A stretch of DNA of 64,000 nt from NCBI GenBank assembly GCA_006384855.1, contig VCJN01000232.1:48289-112288 (forward strand). The letters run 5' to 3'. Origin of the DNA: Tetraselmis striata. Its lineage: Eukaryota > Chlorophyta > Chlorodendrophyceae > Chlorodendrales > Chlorodendraceae. The notes under the pieces are model-generated. The model searched no databases and was not told the DNA's origin. It was given only the letters and a program-made list of their open reading frames with translations. This document shows, in pieces, positions 45,201-57,574 of this stretch (within the stretch, counting starts at the first letter, position 1; each line of letters begins with the position of its first letter). The translations under genes were made by a program, and so were the position numbers.

Positions 45201-46557
45201 ACTCCTCAATATTTCGCGCACCTTTTGGTCAACGTGGCCACGCATGCGCCATAATGTTTGCCGTCACTGCAAAATTTGCCCGACCTACCAACGCATTAAG
45301 AACTCGACCCCAAAACCGATAGGCTCTCTGTCACCCCTGCCTAATAAAGGTTCCCGCCCATGTGAAACAATTTTGATGGGTTTTATAACCGCCTTGCCTC
45401 TAAAATTGGCCTTGATACAATCGCCACAGATATTTGTTCGCGACTTCACTAAGATGGCCCACTTTATCCCATGTAGTATCCACATTGACGCCCCCCCAAC
45501 TCGCTCGGTTATTTATTGACAACGCTTTCCGACGAATGTAGTATCCACATTTTCCATGGCTTATGTCGTACAATCATTTCCGATCGCGATCCCCGCTTCA
45601 CCGCTACATTTTGAAAAAAAAACATTCCGCTCATCTCGTAACACCAAATTGAATATTCGCTCGTCGTTTCACCCCGAGACCGACGGACAAACCGAACGCA
45701 CACACCGCACTATTGAGCATGTTCTACGCTCATGTGCACCAAAACCATAACGACTGCCTCAATAACCTGTCCCTCGCTGAGTTTGCCTACAACAATAATT
45801 ACCATTCCGCTATTATAAAACGCCCGCCCTTTCAGGCTCGGTATGGCATGTGCCCCCTTGTTCATGCTGCCTTATCATTCCAACCCTTACATGCATGATA
45901 ATAACCATGTCGACATTGTTCCACAAAGGCGTAACACACATGCCATGATATCCGAATAATTAAAACTCGCTGATGCGTACCAAATTGCTTCGGCTATTCC
46001 CCGCTCCCGGCCTGAGGAATTTAACGAGGGTGATAAAATTTGGTTGTCCACGCTACCGATAATTTGTTATAACGCAACCATAATGTTCGCAAACTCCGCC
46101 AACGATTCCTCGGCCCGTTTCCGATCGTCCAAGAAATATCCTCCCATGCATACCGCATTCGATTGCCCCCAACTATAAAGTGTCACCCTATGTTTCACAT
46201 TTCCAAGTTACGCCGCTGCTATTCGCCTATTAATACCCCCTGGCTGTTGTCCCGGGTCGTCCCCCTGCAAGATAAATTCATTGTTGAGAACATTTTGGAT
46301 CACATAACTGAACATGATACAATCAATATGCTCGCGGCCCCGCCCTTGTGTTCCTTGTGCAATGGTTCGGCTATGACCCTTCGCATAACTCTTGGGAGCC
46401 CTATTGCAACCTTAGAAAGGTTGATATGCTCACAATATATGCCCAACGCACACTCCCGCCTTGTCTACTCTGTTTTGCCGCCCACACTACCGTGAACTTG
46501 CCGGAAAGTACCGTGCCCGATTTCCCCTCAACCTTTGAGACCCTACATGTACCTTGA
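42300..46557 (+). pseudogene. Chromovirus pol relic (PR, RT, RNase H, IN, chromodomain)
   Basis: Protease: MMLDCGATLCFIS with Asp at 42335 (DCG, not DSG/DTG), then DCALGPSFLKEHN. Reverse transcriptase: LCMDYRQLNK and SALDLALGYHQLRI at about 43090-43245, YLDD at 43406-43417. Connection and RNase H: FCNFYRRYVHKYS, SSDASKYALGAVLLQK, then NEADAMSRRRPD near 44890. Integrase: HDAAGH...CRHC zinc finger, first catalytic Asp replaced by Gly (MGF, 45379-45381), ISDRDPRF, FHPETDGQTER. Tail: HPMFHISKLRR, VENILDHI and LVQWFGYDPSHNSWEP, a chromodomain. Many frame changes and stops make it dead. Family knowledge: the chromodomain targets integration to marked chromatin. A separate inverted-repeat element splits RNase H at 43985-44640. 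Confidence 0.9.
43985..44640. mobile_element. 656-bp inverted-repeat element inserted in chromovirus RNase H
   Basis: The left end CTGCTATCAACGGTAGCGCGA (43991-44011) is repeated exactly inverted at 44614-44634, and the match extends outward about six bases with one mismatch. The host reading resumes outside (YDQE before, VVFALNEWRCYVEG after). The interior includes a GC-rich block (44200-44400) unlike the AT-rich host. No transposase is seen, so it is a MITE-like or deleted DNA transposon. A target duplication could not be made out. Confidence 0.8.
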
Positions 46558-46639
46558 TTTTCTGAAAGGGGTAGGAATGTTAGGGTTTGTGTCCCCAACC
46601 CTACATATGCATGCACCTATACCCGCACCATTGTTACAT

Positions 46640-46856
46640 ATATCGAGTCATTTGCATGATACTTTAGGCCAGTAAGAATTTTAAGTCTGTTTAAGGTGCC
46701 ATATGTCGCTCAAAACATAGCAAGGTGTGTGTGTGTGGGGGGGGGGGGGGTGAATTTGATAGCTGGCCAGAATTTGGTAGCTAGTACTTTCCGCTTTGCT
46801 TACCGGTTCCAACTAATCGCCATACCGTACGCACTACCGCACAACCCTCATCAGCG
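46640..46856 (-). repeat. Inverted copy of the 37823-38060 repeat
   Basis: CTTACCGGTTCCAACTAA and CCATATGTCGCTCAAAACATAG are reverse complements of sequence at 37838-37875 and 37996-38020. The C/G run and the GATAGCTGGCC flank are shared. The inverted orientation shows rearrangement at the 3' end of the chromovirus. Confidence 0.7.
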
Positions 46857-46859
46857 CTG

Positions 46860-49240
46860 CCGCGCCGCCGCGCTAGGCCGGCATGCTGTTGTTTCTCCAA
46901 GCGCAAATACCTATCAGTCCACGACCACGCCTACCTCACATCGCCAGCCTTCGGCTCGGGTAGCTGACACCATGTCGGTATCCACCAGGCACACCTGAAG
47001 GTGGAGGTGAAGTGGGACGGCAGGGAGCTTACCGTTATAGTAGGCCCGTGCTCTACCCCCTAGAGCAGGATTGGCTAGAGGCCCGTGCCGTGCGCATCAT
47101 GCTAGAGTATGCAGTGAACGACTTGGACCTAGCATATCGCTATATCCTTTGAGCTCGTTGAACACATTGCAGTGGTCGTTTTGGAGTATGAGTTGTTCAA
47201 CTCGCCATCCTCCGTCGGGCAATAAGAGGCGGCGTGTGACTGGCAAGTCATGTGTCAGCTGCATGCTCCAAGACAACCTAACCCGTGGGATGCGATGCAA
47301 GAGGTGCCCACTCGGCACTTTGAGTTCGCCTGGTGGGCACACGCCAGAGGGAGGAGGGGCATCCATAGAACACTACTGCAATATAATCGTGTCCTTTGTG
47401 CTCTGAATGCTGCCCTCATGCCTTGATATATGCACACCTACGTGTGTGGCAGATGCCCGCTACACGATATATGGACAATTGCAGAAAATTTCCCTTGGAC
47501 ACTAATGGTGATAGAACATACACAGTACATCAGTCAGCTACCAAACTTATGGAGGGGTGGGGGTCAGATCAGAGCCCGGGCGGTACCGAAAACACACTTG
47601 CAATTCTTACTGGCCTTATCTTTACGACCATACTCGTATGCTTGCATGCGCCCAATCCCCGAGGGCAATCCCCGCGGCCCACAGCATCTATCTGCTATAC
47701 TAAATATGGTGCCATCTGACTGCTGCTGCCCCGCCGGTCATCCGTGACCTCTAGCCCGATCTGCCACGACCTCCCAGTTATAAGCCGGCGGCCAACCGGC
47801 CTGTAACCAGAATCCGCCTGCTCAGACTGCTTGTCCTTGCCTCAATACTGCACCGCTCTACTGCACATACTCATAGAAATACTCGTTTTATTTGCGAAGC
47901 AGTACCCGTACGGGAAATGCACCGGTATTTCTCGACATCCTTTCATATCTCTCTTATGGTAATTCGAACATAGCCTATACCAAATATATTGTGAATCACA
48001 AACAACCCTAGCAGTAGCAAATCCACCGTGGAAAGAAGTACGAGGGGATCAGCACAAGCCGCCCAAAAGCGCGGCGAATATACAGTAGTCGCCCATGACT
48101 TGCGCTGATGATAGCGACGAGCAAAGATCAATCCGTACCGCCCGCAGTTTCTACGGTACTGCTCGTGGTCGCTGCAGCGCTCTGCGTGGTGATGCTGATG
48201 ATCGACGACGACGACGACACGACCGGTCGTTGCTGAGACAACATCTCGTGTTTGTGTTTTCGCCCCCGAGACAGAGACTGCTGGTAACAGCGAAACCCTA
48301 CGGCGATCGTTTAGGGCCATTCTATACCGCGTAGTCGCGTTGTGCCAAGGAGGGTAGGCGCGGTACGTAGAAACGGCACGTGTCATCGCACGGCATGCAA
48401 CGAATATTTTAATTCGCCATCGATCTCGCAAACTGAGGTCATTGTTGTTGCGGGAGTACAGCAAGGCCACTTCGAGAAAATGCCTATCGTGCAGGTATAC
48501 TATTGGTACTACCCGTAGTGGCAATGATTAGGCCATGTTTGTATATGATTGCATGTAGTCGCGACATGGTGTAGAAGCGGCCATGCTCGAATGCGTCGCA
48601 ATTTTATGCCCAGCCCGCCGCTCTAACCACTGCCGCCAGCCGCAATGGCGACCGCGCCGCATTGGGATCGTGCAACGACGTCCCTACCGGCGGTCGCCGC
48701 GGACTAGCTTAGCGATTGCTTTGTGTTTATCCGACGGGACAGCAGCGCGCATAATCCAAACGGCGACAATCACCGAAGTAAGCATGGCCTTGCGGTAAGG
48801 CCTCCTCCCACGCACTCCAAGGGTGGTCGACGGCGGAAGCTGGGATGTGTACATGCCGGACGAAAGAACGGCGTCATGAGCCAGAGATATTGGCAGCGGG
48901 CGGGTAGGGTATGTCCGGTACATGCACGCCTACTACCGCCGGAATAATGGCTGTGCCATGTTGGCACCACGGATGGCTCCTACATGCTCCTACGCAACTA
49001 CGCCCTAACTACGAAGCACGCCCGATTTTCGCACTTTGCGGAGCTCCTCCTACGCCTACGGAAGCAGTACCCGTGTCATTTTTTCGCCAAGTTTGGCATC
49101 GTCACGTACCGCGCCTACGCTCCTACACGCTACGCGCCTACGCGATAGAATGCATGGATCTTAGTAGGTATAGGCAGCGTTCCGAGTACGGAAAGCCTTT
49201 GGTAGGCGACGCTCCCTACGCTTAGTGTCATCGAGGGAAA
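46860..49240. other. Gene-poor stretch
   Basis: Apart from the 47580-47871 repeat, nothing is recognised. A 193-codon minus frame at 48524-47943 has no family resemblance. 48960-49150 is rich in repeated CTCCTACG/CTACGC motifs. Confidence 0.45.
47580..47871 (+). repeat. Retroelement-flanking repeat, 3' copy (candidate LTR remnant)
   Basis: Direct, closely similar copy of 38010-38290. With that copy it brackets gag and pol relics over about 9.5 kb. Confidence 0.65.
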
Positions 49241-49249
49241 TGCCGGTGC

Positions 49250-50400
49250 ATTCTACAAAACTAACAATTCAAGGCCAGTGACGGAATCTCCAACATTGTC
49301 GGACCACTGTCTAAAACACTCCCATCAATAAAATACGTGTACCGCGATTTCCCCATGTTGAACAAATACTTGAGCTTCATCAAGCAAAGTAAATCCCAAC
49401 ACAACATCAACCACATTGGGTTCTCGAAGAACATTAAATACTCGGTTCTCAAAACTGTGTCCCGCTACAGTAAAAGTAATGGCAACGATCTCTGTGCAAG
49501 TCACTCGTTGAGTATTAGCAAGACGGACGACAAGCAAATTCTTCGGTAGTTTCTCAATTTGAATATTATCGCTACGGACAAAGTCCTACTGAGAAACAAA
49601 TTTCAGTGACTGTGCATTATATATCAATGCACTCACATTAGCACCGTACTTGGGCTAATTCGAACCTAGCGACATGATAAAGGCATGCTGTCATCCCAAT
49701 TAAAATACTTGGTGAGGCCATAGTAGCATTTTATGATACATTATCAGCATTGTTAGCCGGTGTTTCAACGTCTTCCGGGTCAATATCAATGTTATCAGCA
49801 CTCACTTCTCCGCGCAAAAATCCGATGTATCCGTGGACACTTCCTCAACATGATGAGGAGAGCATGATTCACCCGTAATATCATCCGGGGTAGTACATTT
49901 ATTGTCCACCAACCATACACGGATGGGCCACGGTGCATGGCGAACATTCGCATGGACAACATTATAAATCGGCGAATTAAGCGTAACCAATGGCGTCTTA
50001 TTAGCCGGAAATTCCCGGATCAATTTCCAATGCTTCGTCACATCATCAAATAAATTTTAAGCCGGAAGTACGAAATCGCCAATAGAGTAGGGGATAATAT
50101 CACGGATAGATTTGCGACAGTGTTCAAAGTGCTCAACAATTTCCTCCGCTTATCCCATGGTAGTGGATGAATGTATACACGTTCACAGGACAAATCCCGA
50201 TCCAAAACGGGTTCATTGATCGAACAAAATAGAAGGTCTTTATGGGTATCCAAACCTTCAAGATATGCACACCCCATAAGAGTAAAATCAATTTTGTCAT
50301 AGAGGGGGTCGAAGACACGAACGACCAGCCGCCAAGTCACACTGGTATGTGGCTGATTTGACCGGACCCGTTTACGACGGATAGCTTTTACCCGACGACT
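49250..50400 (-). pseudogene. Second retroelement relic: retropepsin-like part, minus strand
   Basis: At 49537-49325 the minus strand reads CTEIVAITFTVAGHSFENRVFNVL...VVDVVLGFTLLDEAQVFVQHGEI, which has the strand pattern and (D/V)xxLGxxLL of the C-terminal half of Ty3 proteases. Upstream frames to 50340 (for example WKLIREFPANKTPLVTLNSP) are probably linker of the same polyprotein. Stops and frame changes abound. With the gag-like part at 53.2-53.8 kb on the same strand it may form one element split by the piggyBac-like copy. Confidence 0.55.
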
Positions 50401-50834
50401 TCCCGATAACTTTCAAGTATCGGGGTCGGATATATTTGCAGTATGCCAGTAATCGTATCCGATGTTTTACTACGATTAATTTCCGTATCAACAAGTATAT
50501 CAAAAGGGGCTTGAGCATAATCCGACGGTAATACATCATCAGGTTCATGATCAGAGGGTATTACATCATCCACATCATATGTTACACGACATCGCTGATC
50601 AACATTTAAGTCCTAGTGCCTCGGGGAAAAATCTTGTATATATACAACAAATGTTGTATATATACAACAAGAAGTATGGGCCCAGTACTATGGGCAGAAC
50701 TGGCATGATGACCACCATGGCGTCAGGGGAGGTCCCCCGAGCGCCAAATATTATACCTTAGTTGACCCGGGCCCGCTAGAGTCCGCACATCGGCCAGCAC
50801 AAGGCGGCCCCCACCACCCACCCACCTCTCCACC

Positions 50835-52810
50835 ATGAGGAAACCTATCGAGATCAACAGCCGTGTGGCCGCCCGTCGAGGGCCATTTAAACCCGCTGCC
50901 CTCGGCAGATTGCGCCAACAGAGGGCCTTGAAGTTTGGTAACGTCGTCGAGTCGGTCGCCAGCAACAAGTTCCGCATCAGGTGGGATGACGGCACAGAGC
51001 CATGCGAGACCACCAAAGTGCTGAAGCTGCAACCCACCGGCGCTGGCGCCCTGCCCCAGATGTGTCTCCTCTACCACCATGCACTCGTCTAATACCTTGC
51101 TTGAACAGTCTGTCGTCGGCTTGTTGTGATTTTGTCGACGTGTGTGCGTGGCGCGGCCGTGCAATTGCGTCTGTCCGAGGCACGGAATTTGATTTTTTTA
51201 ATATTACAAAGACAACTGACTCGCCTACGCCCGCAGGCCAGAGCACTGTCAACGGTCCCCTTCACGGAGCCGAGACAAGCTATGCCCCGCCCGTCAATTC
51301 CCGTTCGCCCCGGAAGTGTCCATGGTGTCGTGGCGCCTCTTGCGGCGGCGATGGCTGTCCTTCGTGCCCCAGTGCCCAAGTCCCGCCAGAGGTATCCGCA
51401 AGGCTCCCAACATCCAGAAGTACATGCCGCACTGGCGGTTCGAGCAGATCCGTGCCCTGGTCAAGTTCAGCAAGGTGGCACCTGGAGCTGGCCCAGACAC
51501 ATGGAAGATGTTCACTTAGATGGTGGAGGACTTCAACCGCAACATGATGATGATGATGCTGGTGATGGGGGTGTGGATCACCTTCGACGAGGCCATGAGC
51601 GCGTACCAGCCATGCTCCACCAAGACTGGCGGCCTACCCAAGCCGTTGGGCACTGAGGGCAAGACGGCGTGTGATTGTGCGACTGGTGTCATGATTCATT
51701 TTGAGATCCAGGAGGGCAGGGATGCTATGAGGCTGAAGGAGCACGCACCTGAGCTGGGTGTGACTGCCGCCTGCACCCTGCGGATGGCTGAGCGCTCTGC
51801 TCCTGCAGGCGCGACTGTCCTGGGCGACAGCTGGTTTGCATCTGTCAAGGTACAACAACATAGATATAAATTCAGTGCAATGCATGCGTGCATGTGAATG
51901 TGTGAAACTGATTATTTTGTTGGATGGTGACAGGCCGCAGTCGCTTTGGGCAAGACAGGCCGGCACTTCCTTGGTTGTGTCTAGACATCCCACTCTCTGT
52001 ACCCCAAGGCCCACCTGGAGTTACACCTGAAGGACAGGCCCGCCGGCAATCGCATGGTTCTCCGCTCCACTGTTTAGGGTGTGGGCCTGATGCCAATCGG
52101 GTACAAGTACAACTGGAGGAGGGCGTTATTCTTTCTGGCTACGGAGGGAGCTGGGGGTGCACCATGACGAGCCGTACGTTCAACGTTGGGCTGACGACCT
52201 CAACAACATCACCAGCCGCCCCATGCCTCGTCCAGACGTGGTCTCGCAGTACTTCGCTCGGAGCCCGCGCGTTGACAACTACAACCAGAGCCGCCAGCAC
52301 GACCTGATGTTGGAGGAGGTGTGGCTGACGCATGACTGCTGGTTCCGCCTGCACACCACCATGGCCGGCATTCACGTCACTGACTGTTGGAAGCTCGCGA
52401 AGCACCACCCCCCGAGGCACCACCCACTCAAAGAGTCAACCGTTGTCAACTTCGCCGACCTGATGTGCAAGGCCCTGATATACAATGGGCTGACAGGGGA
52501 GGTGAAGCCGACTCGCAGGACGGAGCGCGTACTGGCCGACATCACCAACGAGCCACCGCCGCTGCCTCACAGCATCATGCACCTCGGCAAACGCCCCGGC
52601 AACGACAACGCCACCAAGCAAGACCGCTGCACTATGTGCCGTGTGGACGACAACAATGTGAATTAGACGTCCTACAAGTGCCCGCCGGACTGCGACATCC
52701 CTCAAGGTATCCCGAGCAAGAGGCGCAAGGGCGTCGCATGCTGGACCCGGCACCGACGCATGACTGCCCAAGAGCTCGCGGTTTACGGCGTCAACCGCCG
52801 CGCGGACTAG
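50835..52810 (+). pseudogene. piggyBac-like transposase relic
   Basis: N-terminal piece MRKPIEINSR...FRIRWDDGTEP (50835-51092). Then YMPHWRFEQIRALVKFS, MVEDFNRN, GVWITFDEAMSAYQP (first Asp), KTGGLPKPLGTEGK...CD, TGVMIHFEIQEG, and VLGDSWFASVK (second Asp). After a probable 85-bp intron (51849 to about 51934, GT-AG) come TGRHFLGCV and SLYPKAHLEL, then PMPRPDVVSQYFARSPRVDNYNQSRQ and WFRLHTTMAGIHVTDCWKLAKHH, ending in a cysteine-rich tail (CTMC...CPPDC). This order is that of DDE_Tnp_1_7 (piggyBac) proteins of algae and oomycetes. Internal TAGs at 51517, 51982, 52075 and 52664 and a frameshift near 52148 inactivate it. Terminal repeats and TTAA duplications were not identified. Confidence 0.88.
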
Positions 52811-53218
52811 GCCGCCACCGGGCAACCCTCCCCGTACCCAAACCCCGTACCTCAAGACCTTTCATCCTTGGCTGGCTGGCGGCTGTTGGTTGCTCCTCCG
52901 CAGTGCCCTGGCCGGAACCGGTGGTGATGAGATGCTGGTTCGGCGAGCTACAGCATCTTAGAGGGCGACGCTTCTGTTAGGAGCGCGGCCCGCGAAGTAT
53001 TAGTAGTATGTAATTAAAATCCGTCAATGGTGCCGACGCGACCCGTGTTGTATACTCGTGTTGTATATATACCATACAACATATTTGCCCGAGGCACTAG
53101 CTATTGGTATCTCTTTACCAACAGCTGCATAACACCCCTATATCTCGGGACAATATTTGAAATCATATCCCTCTTTACCGTATTTAACAATGTGCAGATA
53201 CTTACGTGCTCACATACC

Positions 53219-53810
53219 TTAGCTATGCCAAGGCAACTTGCCGCAAGAGAGCGATCGCCACTGATAAGACCATAACAATGGTCGGTCAATATGTCGAGAG
53301 TCAGACACGTCGACAGACTTGCTCTTCTCCTCGATCATGAGACGATGTGCAGATTTCTTCAGCTCTAGATGATCAAGCCCCTCCATGAACTTGATGCACT
53401 TCAGGTCGCTGCCTCGACATAAGCTGCCGAGATTTCGATAGTATGTCGTCGAACTTCTGCGCATACGCAGAAAAAAACTCTCAGGCACACCGCTCGGTCG
53501 AGCATTAACTAAAGCATAGGATTTACTCTTAATTTCAGCCTCACGTAGCAGGTCAATGGACTTGAGCACATTTACGTACATCTATAACAAGCTCCAATGC
53601 AGTAGCAATCAACTCGGATTCATGATTATTCTCGTAGTAGGACTGCCATGGGGGACCAACTTGACCCTCCAATTGTTGCATGACATACATAAGTCATTCA
53701 GGCGAGTCGACCTTCAAGCCGACCTGCCCTAGCATTGTGGGAATACCGTCTAGCCATATGTCTAGAGCGTTGATGTCGTCGTTGGCGACTTTCGGCTGCT
53801 AGTGCGCCGA
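53219..53810 (-). pseudogene. Gag-like relic of the second retroelement, minus strand
   Basis: Minus-strand reading gives DDINALDIWLDGIPTMLGQVG, then after stops YVMQQLEGQVGPPWQSYYENNHESEL and, in another frame, MYVNVLKSIDLLREAEIKSKSY. The W-x-DGI / PPW pattern and length suggest a retroelement capsid, but the assignment is weak. Frameshifts near 53582 and stops are present. Confidence 0.35.
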
Positions 53811-53974
53811 CTTACACTGCGTATGATTTAATTTTGCCCCGGGCCTCTCGTACCAATGTACACATCGAATGACCTAGAGACGTTTGAGCTCGGTCGTCAC
53901 GTCGACGTGTACAAACGAAACGGTATAGTCGCAAATACCACGGCGTTCCCGACCGGCCGATACCGGGCGCGTCA

Positions 53975-54170
53975 TCATGTACAAGTACCCGATATACTAG
54001 CGTAAGTACTGTAACCCATCGAATTTTATCGAAAACTAAAAAAGCGGCACTACGGTGAAGCTCTAGTCCCATTAAAACCTTCCGGGATGCGGTTTTCCGA
54101 TCTTTCGTTCCGTTTTCGACGGTCCTCCCATTTTTTGTCGCGAGATGCACTGCGCAATATCCTGCTAGTA
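53975..54170. repeat. Dispersed divergent repeat, copy 2
   Basis: Partner of 36095-36300 (same orientation, divergent). The flanks do not align, so it behaves as a dispersed element. Confidence 0.6.
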
Positions 54171-57100
54171 CTTAGCGCGGAATGGGAGGGGGTTTCGGGA
54201 CCGATTTTGCCCGACACAAAGTTGTCCCCATCTAATTTTGACGGCGTCTAGGACCGTGACCGAGCCGGATTTACAATTTTCGCTTTTTATTTTATTGATA
54301 TAGTGATATAATGCACCAAGTACTAAACCGGCTTCGCGGCGTGTACGAGGACAACCCAATGTCGGCATTTTAGGTACGCCGTGACACCGGGATAGTTCTT
54401 TGTTCATGAAGATACAACAAGTCGTGTCGGCTCGATACACATTCGACCATTTATCGACGACTGTCGAGTGGGTAAGTTGCACCGCGACATACGTAACGGC
54501 ACGACACCGTTTATCCCGCAGGTGCAAAGTTACCTCAATCGTATGTATAGGAGGACAGGTCCGACGGTGATTCGGTCTAAAAAAGGAGGACATGTCCGAC
54601 GGTGATTCGGTCTAAAAAACAATGACCGTTGTCAGCATGCGGGTCGCTTACCGCATGTGGGCCGATAAACTAAACTAGATTTTCGTTCACTAGCTGGTCG
54701 GCACGATACGGCCAACGAGCATGGTTCCCTAGCTCATCGTTAAAAATCACACGAGTCTCATGTAAGAAGCATTCTACTCCCTCGATAGTCACACAGTCTC
54801 AAAGTTTAAGGTTCTCCTGATTTTTGATAATTCCGGTTTCAGACAATTGCAACATACGAATTGCGACTTCGCGAACCGACATGTCGATAAGACACGAGGT
54901 TCCACATGCAGAAAGGCAGTGTGAATATGATTCGATTTAATGGTCATCGTAATATCTCGTCCAACACCAACCCCAGAGCCAAAAGTCACAATCACTAAAG
55001 CGGTGACACCGTTGTCGAAGGGCAGGTTGGAGTCGCCGCCCTTCTCACAAGACGCGAGTTGGGCGCGAGCATACTTGCGCCTCGTCACACCTGTCGCCAT
55101 ACTACGACAAGCGAGGGTATTTGCAGTGGAAGACTTTACGACCATGGAGCTAACAATCGCTCCGAAACCAGTGCGACAGTCTCAACAGTCGAGACTCAAG
55201 GACAAACAAAGGTGGTGGTGTGCAGTGGTGGTGAAGAGACAAGAGATAGCGGAAATTTTCAAAATACAAAAATGTTACAAGTTTGTCACCACCTAGTGCT
55301 AGACATATTATTGCTATTGTCGGCAATTGTCGTCAGGCCATACCAACCTCTAGAAGCACGCTCACTGCCTAGGCGTCACTGTGAAGAGTAAGACAGAAAT
55401 TAAAACGTCAGCCTTGTCATTGTACGACAATACATAATATATGGCCCGCGCTGTCAATAAAGAATATATTTCACAAGACAGGCGGCATATATATGATATA
55501 ATGCAGCATGCCGATATACGAGTACTCGTGCGCGCGACATGCGCGCACGAGTACCAGTATCCGTTGTACCCATAGAATGTTGCCAACATCTGCATTCCGT
55601 GGCGGTCCGCCCGGCACTCGGACTGTATTATGCCAAATATATCGCATGGTAGATTACAGGAAAGTGCATCTGTCAGAAAACTGCGGCTACATCGGCAAGC
55701 AACGGCGAACCCACACAGCCTAGCATGCGGACTACGAGTACAGAATTTGACGTGTCCGCACCTTCCAGACCGTCGCTGCTCGGCACTTGGACGGCAGAGT
55801 AGTAACGCGTCGCCATATGGCCAGAGCGGTAAGTCTAACCGCTAGTTCCGCACGCCCGAAACACTGGACAACCAGGCCGAGCGCGCTCTCTCGCGGCGCG
55901 CGGTGGAAGCTCCATCAATGGACGGGCCGACTGGTATAGCGACAAAAAGCTTTGCACAGCCGCGCCGTTACGACGATGCGTGACAATGCGTTCCTCGTGC
56001 GAGCGGTGCCACGCTGGAGCACGACCGAGCGCGAGTGCGCGCTACCTCGTTGATTAGCCGCCCTCCCCAAAGTCGAAGGCGAGTGCTACGAGCGTATATC
56101 AGTACCTTAGCGTACCTTAGCGCAGTGCATGATGTTGTTTTATGTGGTTTAGTGCGATATTTCATGCTGTGCAATATGGTGCGCTTTGATGTGGTTTGTG
56201 TTGTTGAAGTGCATCACATCGATCGATATAATTATGCGTTGGTTGCGGTCGCTGGAAAACCGGAAAACTCGCCGATTTTGGTTGATATGGCCACCTGCCA
56301 CCTACATGGCACAACTGTAACATTTTTTTTCTGGCGGCTGGCCCCGCCGAAGAGCCGACACACAGGGCACACATGCGGGTTATGGCTCTGGGATTGGTGC
56401 TATATGTATTGCTCCGTATACATTTCTATGCGCCGCTTTATTGTGTAGGGCATACTTTGCACGTGGCCCCCATGGGCCATTGCGTGTGCGGGCCAGGAGG
56501 CAGGGAAAGACGCGTCAATGTGCATGCACAACCAGTGCGATAATCGGCCAAAGAATTATCTTCCCCGCCCGCGTTTGCCCGGGATGGCTGTTCACGCCGC
56601 GTGAGACGGGAGGTAGATAACTTGGTGCATAGCTCGAAGTTATCTGTGGGCTCGGTCTGAGGCTTCTCTCGTCTCGTGAGTCGTGATGTTTGAGATGAGG
56701 TGGTCATCATGCATGCCGGGTGGTCACGAACTCGCTTCCATAGCCGAGTGCAATATATTGTGCAATACAGCCACTCTACTCGTATTCGTATACCGGCGGA
56801 AGTGGCCATAAATGATTTGCCGTAATGTTCTAAACTGGTTCATGTGGTTTCTCTCAGTGTACGGGCTAGCCCTGGCACGGCGCATGTTTACGGGGGCCGT
56901 CCATGACCAACAGTTGCCTCCACGGCGGCCGACCGGTCCACTCTCTTTTGCTGTGGCACGCTCTATCGAGCGCACCACAACAAAGTCGCGGCAATTTTGC
57001 CGCGTATAATAGGCTCCCGCGTATGGGGTGCCGGTCTTCCGCCATCAAGTACAGTGAGCGTAGCCTTTCACAATTAGGACCTGTGTGGTTTATGGACGCG

Positions 57101-57570
57101 CGCCGCTTGGGACGCGCTAACTACAACCTGCAAATGAGCTGCTGGTTAATCGCCCAACGCGAGGAGAGGACGAAGCCTCAGCGCTTCCCCATTCAGCGGA
57201 ACAAGGTCCAAGCCCTTCGACCAGTGTCGACCAACAATAACCCTTGGCTACCCCTCCCGTGTAGGCATGGCTCGACCCATACTAGACACTAACTCGGCGT
57301 AGGTGCCGAGATGTTCTCCCTTTGGGGCGCATGCCGGCGCATGCCAGACGGTTAGTGCACATGCAAGTACAAAGTGACACGACACTGCCAGTGGCCAAGC
57401 TAGCGCACAGTGCTGACACATGGCTACTCCCAAGCCGCGGCGGCACTTCAACCGTGCCGCGCGCCGTGGACACTCGCGCGGACGCGGAGAGGACCGACAT
57501 AGCGACATGGCGTTCTGCTCGCCCCCCCTCGCGACATCAATCGCGCCGATTCTTGTTCCCCCGCCTCCCT
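54170..57570. other. Gene-poor stretch
   Basis: Many short frames on both strands, none resembling a family I know. Contains a single-mismatch, minus-strand copy of the 13-mer at 55158 and a tandemly repeated GGACANGTCCGACGGTGATTCGG-type unit (54551-54620). Possibly further decayed repeats. Confidence 0.45.
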
Positions 57571-57574
57571 CTTT

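Larger units (their letters stand above)
38010..47871 (+). mobile_element. Decayed Ty3-type chromovirus retrotransposon, rearranged
   Basis: Order gag, protease, reverse transcriptase, RNase H, integrase, chromodomain on one strand is that of a Ty3/chromovirus. A purine-rich tract (46564-46577, GAAAGGGGTAGGAA) stands just before TGTTAG at 46578, a plausible polypurine tract and 3' LTR start. Direct repeats at 38010-38290 and 47580-47871 may be LTR remains. The 39.9-41.6 kb interval matches no retroelement part and is probably a later insertion. Confidence 0.65.

Noticed and set aside
48584-48665. tRNA-like sequence on the minus strand (GGCAGTGGTTAGAGCGGCGGGCTG)
   Set aside because: It resembles a D-arm region, but the anticodon stem and T-arm do not pair.
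51517-52666. TAG read through as a sense codon
   Set aside because: Both LRR genes end at TAG at sensible places, and the TAG-containing frames also carry frameshifts, so decay is simpler.
50700-52990. piggyBac terminal inverted repeats and TTAA duplication
   Set aside because: TTAA-like sites and short GC-rich ends are present by chance, but no matching inverted pair could be shown.
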